Both the position numbers and the translations under genes were made by a program. A DNA stretch of 64,000 nucleotides from Dromaius novaehollandiae. Its lineage: Eukaryota; Chordata; Aves; Casuariiformes; Dromaiidae. Below are positions 25,348 through 38,000 of this stretch, in pieces. Every line of letters starts with the position of its first letter. The first letter of the stretch is position 1. The DNA is taken from assembly GCF_036370855.1 (NCBI RefSeq), contig NC_088101.1, positions 35,116,585 through 35,180,584 on the forward strand, given 5' to 3'. Under the pieces are notes generated by a model, which ran no database searches, was not told where the DNA came from, and saw nothing but the letters and a program-made list of their open reading frames with translations.

Positions 25348-27662
25348 GAGTTGATTCACTATGTCATTGTATTGCTGCTGTCTTTTTTGTTTTAATTTGC
25401 ATAGGCTACATGAGCTAAATACCTTAGTTTGTGGCTTTACTGGATACCTGAAGATTGTAAGCTTCAGTGATAAAACAGAATTAAGAGCATTGTCATGAAC
25501 AGGAGACAAGTTTGTGTATTGTTAAGATTAAGCAATGTGCAAATGTAGTGTAGAAACTAACTAGGCTTTCATATTTATGTTTTAAAAATTAGCATATCTT
25601 GTTAAACTGGATTCAGTTTGCCAGGTTAAACAAACGTGTTTGTTGGTTACCTTTGAGGTTTTAGGGTAGTGTTGACTAGCAAAATAATGCAATTATAAAA
25701 TGGAAGTGTTAAAACCTTATTTGATATAAATATTTGAAGTCTAATTGCATCACCTTTTTCACCTCAAGTATACTTAGATTGCTGTATAGTACTATCCATA
25801 TCTCTGCAAAGCAACTTTAAACAAAAACCTATAAACCAGTTAGTAGTTTCTGTGAAGTAATAACAGTATAACATTCTTTGCAGGGCTTGTGGATGTGATT
25901 TTTTTTTTCTTTTGATATAGAGAAAGAATTAAGATTTGGGGGGAGGGGGAAGGGTAACAGAAGGGGGAGCAAGGATAAGCAACTCACGTCAGGGAAATAC
26001 TGAACTGATGCAATATCAGACTGTTTATAATTTATAAGATGCACACTTCAAACCATTTTCACTTCCCTAGTTCCTCAAAGAATGATCAGGCACTGCATCA
26101 TAATGTATGATCTTCCAAAAGGTTTTCACTTGTGTGATTAAGAGTTACAAAAACGCCCAGTAATAAGCTTGACAGAAACAGAAAGCCAACAACGCTCCTC
26201 TTGCTCATTCTGAAAAATCTGTAGTGAGGAACTGAGAACAAATCTTTTCTTGCCACCTTTTACCTTCCTCCTGAAGTGCCAAACTTGTCTTTGCTTCAGG
26301 CCTTAGAGCAACAGTTTTCCTGCCACAAAGCCTAAGCTTGTAAAGTACCTCTTGAGGATAGCACAAAACCGTCAAAGTCAGAAGAGGCGGCAGTGGTAGA
26401 GGTGGCTCTGCCTCTCAGTCTGAGCCGCTCCAAGCGGTGCCTAGTGTCAAGGTGTCCTGTCTTATGCCGGCTGGGTTGTCTGTTAGCAGGCTTTGTAGGG
26501 GTGCGAAGCCCTCATGGGCCTCAGCACTTCCCAGAGAGAGGGCACATCTAGCATGATCAGTATTAAAAAAAAAAAAAAAACAAAAAGAACAACAGAAGCT
26601 GAAATACAAGCAACAATGTAAATTTTATCACATCTGTTTCATCTTGCCAGTAGCAGCTTACCAGACTTGGTAGGGATGTTATCCAAAACTCATGTCTGTC
26701 TCTTAGGTAATGAAGCCATTTTACGTTACCTTTTAACAAAGGGAAACAGTTCAAGGTTCTCTTTCATCTTTGCTGTGCTAGATTCTGAAAAACAAAGCTG
26801 CAAGAATTGCATGAGCGAGTGGATGCAATGGTAGAATAAACCGCATTTTGAGATGGCTTATCTCTGCAGCTAAGCACTGTTCTTCCTCAACTGCAAGCAG
26901 ACCTTGTGAGGTTCCCTTCCCCTGAGAGAGGTCTCCTGTTTGTCTCTGTTTAAAGTGGCTGCATAGCACTCATTACTGGAGTGTCAGCATCAAATGACTG
27001 CAAACAAAGTACTAATTATGTCTTAAGGGTTGACTGTAAGTCTGAGTCAAGAAACCTGATTATGAAAATTTTTTGGGTAGTGTTGGGAACTTCACCTGCC
27101 AAGGCAAATGGCTGACTTCATTTATGTGATGGGGGTCCTATAACCATCTAAAATTATTTTAATCTTCTATGGACTGTTGTCTTTTACTGCCTATCTAGAG
27201 CTCCGAATACACCCAAGAATTGCTAGCAGATAGAATTAGTCACCCGGCTAGTAACCTACTTGGTGTCTCAAGGGTTTGAGGATTAAAAAAATAAATACAT
27301 AAAAATAAAAACATCCCGAGCACTTGACTTCTAAAAATTACATTTCATTATAGCCATCCTAGCATAAAAGCCATGTCACTACACGTTTTCATCTGCACTG
27401 TAAGAGATACCTTCCAATGTCAAGTGGTAACAGAGCATGCACTTGTTAAACTTCAGCAATTCTCCTGAGATCAAGTAATCTTAAAATCATGGGTTTTGTA
27501 TTGTAAGACTGGATAGTGATATTTTATCCATCTATGTATATAGCGGTCATTTCATCTATAAACATTCAACATCCCACTATTGTGGCCTTCATTTAACTTA
27601 TGAACATTTTAAAGATGTTGTATTTCTGACTTTACACTAAATAAAAGCTTTTGATTTGTCTG
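25348..27662 (+). other. SCOC: SCOC 3' UTR
   Basis: About 2.3 kb of sequence without coding features between the SCOC stop and the AATAAA at 27640. An A16 run at 26565-26580 follows a slightly GC-richer stretch (26340-26560) that could be an old retroposed insert. Another AATAAA cluster near 27290 could give a shorter 3' end. Confidence 0.65.
27640..27645 (+). terminator. SCOC: SCOC polyadenylation signal
   Basis: A canonical AATAAA followed by T/GT-rich sequence within 30 nt. It is the last good signal on this strand before the convergent CLGN 3' end. The usage is inferred. Confidence 0.6.
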
Positions 27663-29490
27663 AATTAGTTTAACATTTGTAAGGTCTAAGACTGTTCATA
27701 GGTATCTATAACTGAAAGGTAGAAAAGTAAGTTTGTTGCTTAACTTTTTTCTACATAGATGAAGTCTGAAAGCTGAAAGAGCAAATTTGGGGATTCAAAT
27801 TAGACTAATTACTTACTTGGTTATTTTCACCCATGGATCTTATATTTCCATAGGCTTGTCTTAAAGGGGGGCAGGGAGTGACAGGAAAGGCTTGACAGGC
27901 TGCATGCAGTATCCTTGGAGCTAAGAGTTGTACTGGTTCACACGTGTCAACTTTAAAAGAAATACGTAAGTGATTTCTGCCTTTTCCTAAATGGGTAACT
28001 AGCTCACTATTGGGCAGAAACTAGACTTCTTAGCTTCCACCTTCACCAAGGTGTGATGAAATAACTGAGGAGGAATGAGTTGTGAGCAAACGAGAGCATA
28101 CTGCTATCTTAAGAGAAGTTTCTTTTGTAAAGTGAAGGAGCAGCATCTGTTCCCTCTAAAAGCTTTCAATCCTACTTGGCCTCCCATGAACACAGAAAAT
28201 TCTCACTCTGGGACTTGGCTTTGTCAGCGAGATGGCCTTACTCAGCCATGATGCAGCTGCGGGAATGCAGGCTGCAGAGCTGTCATACTTGAGCCGTTCC
28301 AAAGACCACCAGCAGCTTTAACAGCAAGGTGTCCTGGGACTGGATTATCATCGGTCTGTTAATTTCAAAGCACTTTCAAGCAGCCATGAAATCAAGATTA
28401 GGTTTTTTTCTAAAAAGATGTGGTGTTATAAATCCACTAGATGCAGGAACTGCAGGGTGAAATCTCAGTGATGAGAGTATCCCCTTTTGCCTGGCTTCCT
28501 GAATCTAGAGCCTCAAATCCCCTACTTACTTCTGGCATTTCTCCTGTAGTTACTAGCAGAAGATGATACCTGTGTCAGCTGGTGGAGAAATCTTCCATCT
28601 GTGTCTTCTAAGTTCCAGGTAATTGAAATGATTAAGCCAGTTTTAAAGTGAGACAGTCAGTATTACTGCCCACAGCAAGGGAGTGGTGTAGCACTTGAGA
28701 TTTTACCCATAATAAATGGCTCCTTATTTACTGAAATGACACAAAGACAAAGATGTCGATGGGGTACTAATCAAGACTTTACAGCAACCCTAGGTTCAGA
28801 AGTGTTCAGGGAAGACTAGGGTCCCCTATACGATGATCAATCTGTGGAGCAACTATATCACAGCCAAGAAATTAACACATATTGATGCAAAAAACAAAAT
28901 GCTGTCAACTGCTCCAAAGGATTTTTTTTTAAATCAGCCCAAGATAGGATTACTTTAAAATAAGTCCTGAAATGCTGTCAGCTCACAGTAATCAGCAATT
29001 TAATCCTTAGACCTATTGCTCAGTTCCCTTTAGTCACTAGCAGTATCCTTCACTGCAAACAGTCTCTAGCTATGGTTAAAAAGTTAGAAAGGGGAACCTG
29101 GAGTCGTCATTTATTACCCACTGCATACAGAATAAAGACAACAGAACTCCTGCATTAACATTTCTTACCAGAGATTTCTGTTTCTCCACAGAAAACAGAG
29201 TCCAATATTCTTAACTTTCAAACACTTCCAACACAAGTACTTGAAGACAATGGCTTCTTCATTAGGGATAATTAAGACATACGCATTTGTTAGAGTTGCA
29301 CAGTAATGGCAGAGCAAACAAAACCACAGAATCTTTGCTGACTCAATTTCTTTTATTACAGTGAACTACTTTCTTGCAGGCATGAGGGAGATCTGTTAGG
29401 ATCTTAATGTATTTCAAATTTTTGAGCATATGACTCTTTTTGCCAGCAATTTAGACTCTAATATATTATAGACAGCCACCAAGCATTAAG
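27663..29490. other. Intergenic gap between the convergent 3' ends of SCOC and CLGN
   Basis: About 1.8 kb with no exon, RNA gene or clear repeat. A stretch near 28290-28355 shares short blocks (TGAGCCG..TCCAA and CAAGGTGTCCTG) with 26420-26460 in the SCOC 3' UTR, possibly two decayed copies of one repeat. Confidence 0.55.
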
Positions 29491-29509
29491 AGGTTTCCAG
29501 TGATTGCAG

Positions 29510-29515
29510 TTTATT
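29510..29515 (-). terminator. CLGN: Candidate distal CLGN polyadenylation signal
   Basis: TTTATT on the + strand is AATAAA on the CLGN strand. It lies about 1 kb past the stop codon. Two other AATAAA motifs occur nearer the stop, so this one may be used for the longest transcript. Confidence 0.4.
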
Positions 29516-29576
29516 GGGTTTTTTTAAATGTACAGTTGAACTTTAAACAAAACAAAGGTTATCTTACAGTATGCAG

Positions 29577-29582
29577 TTTATT
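29577..29582 (-). terminator. CLGN: Candidate CLGN polyadenylation signal
   Basis: AATAAA on the minus strand, 67 bp before the most distal candidate. It would give a 3' UTR of about 950 nt. Confidence 0.45.
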
Positions 29583-30159
29583 TAAACTATATTATGAGAA
29601 CAGCCATGACTTATGCCTGTAAAAATCTTAATCCTTCAAAAATTATCTGTATTAATAAATTTTATGTTAAGCAAGAATTATTAAATATTTTAAAGAGGCA
29701 ATGTACACTTAGCAAGTATTCAATAAATAGGGGCTATGCCATTCTGGCTTGGAACATGAGAACTATAAAAAGTTTGAAAAAGTCATCTGTGTATCACTTT
29801 CCTTCTGTAATTTGATATCTGCGTTCAAGAGTAAAACAAGTCACATCAGTTAACCACTTGTTCTATGAGTATTCTATTTTAAAGCACCTCTTAAAAATAA
29901 ATTACTGTAATGAATGTCTAAAGTGAACAGGGAACTTCCAAAATAACAGTATCAACCAAAAGAAATAATTTACAATAAAAAATGTTGCTAGCACTAAATC
30001 ATACTAAAACAATGTTATTGCATTTAGCTCTGCACAGAAAAAAAATGCCTTTTCTCTTAGCAGTGTGAACTGCTATAGATGCTACATCTGGACTATCATC
30101 CTCTTTTAGCCGAAACGTATAAACAGCTACTTTTGTGCTAGAACTGAAAAATATTATAA

Positions 30160-30165
30160 TTTATT
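30160..30165 (-). terminator. CLGN: Candidate proximal CLGN polyadenylation signal
   Basis: AATAAA on the minus strand about 345 nt after the stop codon. It is the first canonical signal in the 3' UTR and would give a short 3' UTR. Confidence 0.45.
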
Positions 30166-30508
30166 CCTTTAATGTTTTAAAAAATAGCTACAGTCAAAAT
30201 TTACCTCCAACTCATATTAATTTCTTAGAATATTTATCTTAAAATCCAATGGCCAGCTTGCAGTTTCACTTTCATTCTAAATTCAAAACATTAGCTAACT
30301 CTTCAGAGATATTTCTCCCTAGAAAAGGGAATTAAGGAAAGTTTGGAAAGATTAAACAGACTGGAGAATTAAAATAGGAGGCTACGTACGTAGCAACGAG
30401 TCCCATTTTTTCTTTCAAATCTCCGGAACTTGCATGCTGTCAGGCCTACTGAAGTGGCATACCAAAAGCTACTATTATCAAGTTCTAAAAATACTAGCTG
30501 GAAAAAAC

Positions 30509-30589
30509 TTAGTCCTTTCGTACTCTCCTTTTGCGTACTGATTTCAGTGGACCATCTCCAGAACCTGTGCCTTCATCAGCTTCTTTCAT
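30509..30589 (-). CDS. CLGN: CLGN exon 16: C-terminus and stop
   Basis: The acceptor TTATTTCAG precedes 30589. The exon encodes 26 residues from [14 protein letters not shown] to RKRRVRKD, then TAA at 30511-30509. The basic C-terminus is the expected ER-retention-type signal for a type I membrane chaperone. Confidence 0.94.
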   Translation of the reverse strand: MKEADEGTGSGDGPLKSVRKRRVRKD

Positions 30590-33500
30590 CTGAAATAAAA
30601 AAGGGGATTTCAGCATTAACATTTTCAATATCAATTTAAATTTATTTATTGAAACTGGTATTTTACTTTCTTCTGCTCCCTCCCTCCCCCCATCGTATTA
30701 CCACTAAATATAACACTTCATTGACAGGAATTTTTTCCACAATATCATTCTAATGATAAATAAGGTGGGTAAAAGACTTTCCTTTTCTATATTCAGAAGG
30801 AAGAGAATAGTACATCTAAACCAAAAGTCAGAAATTCATCTTTTTTAATGAATTCAGCAATTTCCTTAGAAATTATTTTAATGTCCATTTCTTAAGTAAG
30901 AAGCATTTAAAACATTCAAACTTCATTCCATGGAGAGGCTACAAATAAAACAGACTACTTAAACCAGATGTCCATTTTTCTCGGTTTCTAAGTGATTAGC
31001 TTAGATGTCTATGAGACGTCTTTCCAACAGGAACTCCATTCTCAGAGAATACGGTGCTTCCTCACTTTCCTGCATGACATCACGGCGAGCATCTGGTTCA
31101 GAATGAACAATTCACAGAATGTGGCACTACTTCAGTGATGACATGGTGTTGATGACATCTCCAAATTAGGTCACGAGCTAACTAATGATAAAAACTTGTA
31201 TATTCTGAAGATGCCCACACAAGAGAGACATAACCTTGTTGTGACTGATACCATGTAATGGAATAAACATATTCCAGTCTTGTATTATTTTTATAAAGAA
31301 TCACAGGCAGCTTAATGGGCTCATCAGATACTGTATTCCTCAGTAAATGTACAAGAAAACAAATGCTTCTTACAGGAACAAGAGACAGTGCTGAGTAAGG
31401 GGCAGCAAATGAAGAAATACAGCACAAACAATGAAGTTTCATGCAAGGTTCACTTTCACACAGGAGCTTTATATAAGGAGGAGTTAACATTAAACAGCTC
31501 CCCTCATCTGGGGAAAGAATGTTTCAGGCAGTGATGAGCACAACATGACTAACAAATACTGTGGCTGGATCTGAAGCGTTTTAGACATAGGAGAGTTTCT
31601 AAATGGAAGGGCAGTCAATGGTCAGTTATCAAGAACACCACACACAAATTCCATTCTAGAATGTTTTTTTCTGAAAAACATTTTTCAGAATCTATCTGGT
31701 TACTGGATTAAGTCTGTGAGAAAACAGAACCACAGGTACTGAACTCAAAACAGATATGATCATTTTCATTTTGCTTAAAACCTTATTTTGCAATTTAAAA
31801 GAAGAAAAAACCTGAAGGCCTGAGATTTTCCTAGGTTTCCCTGAAGGGCTACTCAGAAGCAAACATTCAGTCACTTAAGTAGCATAATAAAAAGAAAAGA
31901 CTGGATACCTACTGCAATATCCAAATTTTCAAAACATCTAATTAATTTCCTAACTTGTTTAAAACTACACTCCTATAAAAACTGCATTCTTATAAAAATG
32001 GTTCATGTTTAGAGACCTGCATGATCACTCCTAGGCTATACCTCAATTTTGCAATAAATATCATCTCCCAGCCAAAATTACACAAAGAGCAACATATGTT
32101 TCACAAGTCTGTACAAATGGAATGTTTGAGATGTCAAATAATAAAAGTTAAATAAAAACACATCCTCATCTCATGATTTGTTTATGGCTCAACAGAAGGA
32201 AAACTCATAGGTAGCTGTGCTTAGCTGGAAGTGTGATTTTGGACAAGGACGAGAAGAATACAGTGAAAAAAGAAAACCTCACCTCATCTTCTGAACCAGA
32301 TTTATTTGATTTATCACCTTCTTGGCTTCCATCTTCAACTTCATTTTTTTCTTCTTCATCAGTATCTTCACCACCTTCACCCTCACCTTCTGCAGCAGAA
32401 ATTAATTTTACTTCATACATAGAACTATATTAAGATGCATTATATCTCCATACACTAGTAAGCAAAGGAAGCTGTTTTCAGTTTTAGAATGAACTGTTTT
32501 GTTTACAATAATCCATAAAGACATTACTGTGATAGTGAGAGTATAATTCTAATGAATTAGTCTAAAGTGATCACTGTCAGATTTAATATCCAATTTTACC
32601 AGCTTCAGCCTAGCCTCTTTTCACAATAAGCATATACTGGCTTTAGACTTGTCAGTGACCAACTAAAATGGCAACCAGTTGTTGACCCTAAGTTGGTGTC
32701 CTTTAGGGAAGTCCTTGAATCTAAGTATTGTGTTAGACAGTTGGGAGACCAAGTCCAAAATAGGACAACTCAGGCATCCCAAATCTGACCGAACTCTGAC
32801 GTAGGTAGCTGAGTAAATGCAGTCAGGACTTGGGTTTCCAAGATGGGTAAAGGAACTCCCCTTCTCAGCAGGGAGTTCCTGTGGTGCACATAGCCTTCTA
32901 CAGCTCTTTTCAGGGCTAAACAGCCCAGTGCTTAACCCCTGCTTACACAAGTGTGTCCTCCTTGCACTTGGAAGGGCAGACTACTCATAAAAGGCAGTCA
33001 CCTTTCTGTGTTTCTGAACTGCTTCATGGCTAGAGCACTCAGGAGACCTGGTTTCAATTAGACCTTTAAAATGAAGGGAAGTGAACCCCACCCTTTCTAT
33101 TCGCCAGTTCTCATTGGGTTGTGTCAAGCAACACAAGCACTTTCTGCCTTCTTAGTGAAGCTGCATCACTGCCCCACAGCAAGCAGTGAATGCACTGAGT
33201 CTTGCAATTCTAGGCTGCTCTCTGATCAGCACGTAGATTGCCCTGCTGAGGTGTCTGTCCGTCTGTCTCTCTCTCTTCTATTTCAAAGGATGGCAGGCAC
33301 CCAACTGTTTTAAATTTCACTTTGGGGCTCAGGACATAAAAATTGGAATTCCCACGCCTGCATTTTAAGTATCAATGTTCATTACAGGAGCTAAACCTCA
33401 GCAGTCACAAAGAGTTACTGGAGTCTAGAAAGCCTCTTCATTGCTTCAAACTGGGGTCTCAAAATGAAAGAATGTCTAGAAATTCAGTATCCTTTGCAAT

Positions 33501-34990
33501 ATTTTCCATCAAAAAAGTAAACAAGAAAGCATATCTAAATCTGACAAAGACATAAATGGCATTTTTCAAGTCTTCCAGTAGTTTCGTAAAAAACAGTAGT
33601 GACAGCTATAAAGGATAACTACCTCAAACTCTGCTTATGCTGTCCTTGTCAGATCATACCTATGTCTGATAGACACTACTTCAGTGTAAAAACACAGATC
33701 AAATTTTCACTGTTTCAGCCCAGTAAAGCCCAAATAAATGCATACAGATACATTTAAATGTTTGTGACATATAAAATGGTAATATCCTAATTCCTCGCGA
33801 CAAAAATTAGAAAATCCCTTACCTACTAAGAAATACAATTCACTTCCAGAACAGCTGTAGAAGTGCTAAGAACTTTTGCCTACAGTATAGTAGTAAGTTG
33901 AATCAAACAGCTCAGCACAGTTAGCTAACCTCTGAGAAATCAGTTTTCCCATCAGGACCTATCATAAATGACAATGATCCACAATGACAGTAGAGACAGA
34001 TTAGTGTAACCAAAAAGTGAAATGTGTCAAAAAGACTGGAGGTCCCAATTTAAGAGAGACATAGACCAAGAAGCCTGTTTGAAAAATAAGCACTTAAAAG
34101 AACAGCATGGCAAATTTTCAAAATCTTTGCTCATATTCTAATCACAAGATTAGAAATTTTAAGTGGTGCAAATCCAGCACCTTCCATAAGTACTCGTTTC
34201 AATAGAGGAGGAAAAAACAAAAAGCAGCTTCAGACATCAAAAGCAGCGAAACCCAGAAATGGAATAAATAGAACAACAATACTATTTAGAACTAGTAATT
34301 TAGTATAAAATTAATTTAATCAGTGTTTAATATAACTAAATTTATATAACCTAATAAATAAGGAACCAACTGTGACATAAAAATTATACTTCTTGGCAAG
34401 ATACTTTCATTTGATGGGATGTTTTTCTAAAGGGAGAGCAGGAGAACAAAGTAGATAAGTGGACTAGCCAAGAATGGAATGTGATCTTTAGCAGTGCTTT
34501 GACAAAGATTAACATAGAACAAAACAAAGCAGTAAATCCCAGTGATAATGCCCTTTAAGAAACACTCTGCCAGCAACTCATTCTCACTTAAGCTGAAGAA
34601 ATCTACAAGTGTTTCTGAAATTTGCAGCTGTACTATGTCTCATAAGTCCACATGATAAAACATGGATCCCAAGCTTTTCAGTAATTCATTGCTCAAAACC
34701 AGTTACAGTCAGATCCAGAAAACAAAGAAGCAGGTAATGACTACAAAGGAATTCCATATTGAGAAAGCTGGTAGGAAACTTGTTTCCACCTCTATTGAAG
34801 GCTGGCATCCACCAGCTTGCAGTTCTATCATCAGCAAGGAAGCAGAGGAACAAGGAGAAAAGAAACCATTTTCAAGCCCTGGCCGTAATTACTTCCCTTT
34901 CCCAGTACCTGAAGGAGGATCCTTCCTTCCCATCTGCTTTGTTTCTTCCATCAGTTTGCTTTTTGTCTCTTCCAGTTCTCTTCTTTCTGT

Positions 34991-35031
<41 letters not shown>

Positions 35032-38000
35032 AGGAAAGCAGAAGACAAGTGTTCCATGCTTTCAGATAAGAAAGAGGCAAAAGAGTGATGGAAAAAGGAA
35101 GATTTCAACCTACAAATATAAGGGATAGCAGGAAGCCAAAGAAAGCTAAACAATCTTTTTAAAGAAAGAAAAACTGAGAAACTCACATGACAGCAACATA
35201 TAATCCCTTCCTCTTGGAAGACCAGAATTTACCTGAAAACCATAGAGTAGTCATACAAAAGCTAGCTATGTTAGTTCAGTTCAGTAACTAAATGTAAGTG
35301 TCTAAAATGGAACCGACTGCTGAAACATCATGAACAACAGTTCCAAATGGAATTCCTTAAAAAATAAATAAATAAATAAGAGAGAGAAGAGTCTTCCTCT
35401 GTGACTGCCTGGACCCTATTTCTAACACTCAAACACATACTTTAACATATTATTTATTAACTGTCCTGTAATGATTTATTTCATACAGATGAGTGCAGAT
35501 TTACAAACTAAGAGGGTTCTCTGTAAAAATTAAACTTCCCTCCTGCTCAAGTCAAATGCTATACTAAAAGCTAAGGAAAATTTGACAATTGAAGTAGATG
35601 CTTTATGTTTGAGACCACAGGTTACAAAGGAAACTGGCCACTCTTACGAGATTACTAAGGCAAATGACATCCTGAGTGGATGACTGACATTCAAAACTTG
35701 GTCCTGCTCTCATCTTAGACCAGAATACTGGTAAAGAATGAAATTATGATATTAGAGCTCCTTAAGTTGTGAGCAGTAATTTCACATATTAGAAGAATGA
35801 TCCACTATTTTCTTATCTTTGCATTATTGGAGAAGGAAAAGTTAGCTTGATGAAAATCAATGGAAATTAGAAAGAGGTAGGAACTACACTGCAGAGTAAG
35901 ATTCACATGTATACACACACACACAGACACACACACAGATGAAGGAAAGTGACACTGAAAGAGATCTCAAAAGCTCAAGAGAAAGGGGAAAATGATTCTT
36001 AACACAGTAAAAGTGAATATCAGATACCCAACAGCACCCAGGACAAGGGTATAAAAAGGGATATGATGGGCTAAATTTGAAGGGAGCCAACAGCATCTCC
36101 AGACAGCCTTGCTGACAGCAATGCATTAAGCATAAAAAGTATCTGTGAAGTCCATCCAGACTGGATAAAAGAAAAGAGATTCTTTAATTCAGGAGCAAAA
36201 AGTATGTTGAGTAGAATATGATCAAAAAGAAAATGTCGGAAGATAAAATGCCAGAGTGCTGTGCCTACAACTGATGCTCATTGTAAAGAATATAGGTAGC
36301 ATAACTAAGCTAGTTAAAACCCTGATAAGACTAATGGTAAGAGAGCTGGACTAAGTCTGATATGGCAAGCATTGTCCCAAAGTATAAAATTCTATATGCA
36401 TTGGGAACACCTGATGCTGAGTTAAGTCAAGTCAGACAGCCAAAAGCTATCAGCATTTGTGACATGCAGTGCAGAGAAACACAAAGTTCCAGTTAGTAAC
36501 ATAAAAAAATATTAGCACCAGGAAAAAACAAAAAAGTCAATGCTTCCTGAGTTGCTACTTTTGATGCCAGTCACTTGTAGCTTTCTTTGTTCTCACCAAG
36601 GAAGAAATGAAGTAAGAGGCAAAATCTTGCAGAGGCTAAGGACATCCTCACAGAAGTGAAAGCAATACACTGTAAGTTAGGTGATTCCTTTCTTATTCAT
36701 AACTACGAACTCAGGGATATGCTAACACAAAATCAAAACTGCAGTTTAATAGTTTCAGTTATATTTGAAGCAGTAACATGAGATAATTTTTTTAAATCCT
36801 TGAACCACAAAGTATACCTCAGCCTACTGAATTATTGATTTCTCTTGGCATAGCAGGACAGATCTCTGCAAGTAGTCATCACATTGCTAGAAGGTGACAT
36901 ATAATGCAAGAAGGGATAAAGCAGACTTCAGGATTTCAAGTCTACTCAGTTGTCAAGACTTAAGAGTTACTGAAAAGCAGCAACCAACAAAATAGTTCAG
37001 ATTACAACCCTCCCACAGAGGAAGAAATAAAAATAGTATGTTAAGGACTTACAGCTATTCAGACACATCTTAAAGATACGACTTATATGACTTCAGCCAT
37101 TTTAGGTACAGACATCTGAACCATTCAAGAATGAAGATATGACATATTTAGAAGGGAGAAAGCCTGACAGAAGCACTTTAATTTCTGCGGAAGGAAGAAA
37201 AAAACGAAAAGGGTCCTACTTTCTGCTTAAATATATCAGAGTTCTTGGACATGTAATGCCACTCACTGAGGATTGTCAAAGGGAAAGAGAAGGCCCAGAG
37301 TAAAGCAGGCTGTATATACTTAAATTTCAACTAGTTATAATTATTGGCAATACAATCTATCATCTAGTCCTAATCACGTCTTGATATTGGTTTAACCACA
37401 AACTGTTGTTCGTCTTACCATCTTCAGCAATCTCTTCTTTGTTTTCTTTTCCTTCTTCTAATTCTACTTCGTCATCTTCTAAGTCCTGTCCCTCTTGTTC
37501 TAGTTCTCCCTTTGTAATTGGTTTAGGTATATCAGGCTTTTTGAAGTCAATATCTTCATCTATCTTCTACAACACATTAAAAATCAATATACATTTAAAG
37601 TCAGATTTCAATGCCCATTTGTGTTTCGTTCTTAAGTATTACTAAGGACACATTAAAAGAGCATGTCGTTGCACAAATGCTAAGATTTTGCAAGTTTTAT
37701 ATTCTAGATAAAAGTTAAAAAACCAAAAACAAACAAAAAACGCCACTCACCCCACTCCACCCCCATCAAACAACAACAAAAGCCAATCAGTTTCTCGTAC
37801 CTTTGCTGGCCAACAGAACAGCACACCCAGACCAACAGGGAGAGCTAAAGTCAAGATGTAAAGAACCCAAAGCCATGGGTGGTCTTCTGCAGCAGTCACC
37901 AACTGAGCAAACATACCAGGCTGTGCATTTATAAAAAATAAAATAAAAATAATAATTAAAAAAATCAGGATAAATGGACTTTGTGTTTAAAATGGTCTCT

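Larger units (their letters stand above)
29490..30508 (-). other. CLGN: CLGN 3' UTR
   Basis: AT-rich sequence between the stop codon at 30509-30511 and the most distal AATAAA. It is probably the 3' part of exon 16. The + strand frames in it are chance. Confidence 0.6.
34987..37418 (-). other. CLGN: CLGN intron 13
   Basis: 2.4 kb, non-coding. It holds the A44 tract (34994-35037) next to exon 14 and a short CA repeat. Confidence 0.9.

Noticed and set aside
32205..32433. Opposed frames over CLGN exon 15
   Set aside because: The minus frame mixes intron with exon 15, and the + frame is its antisense shadow.
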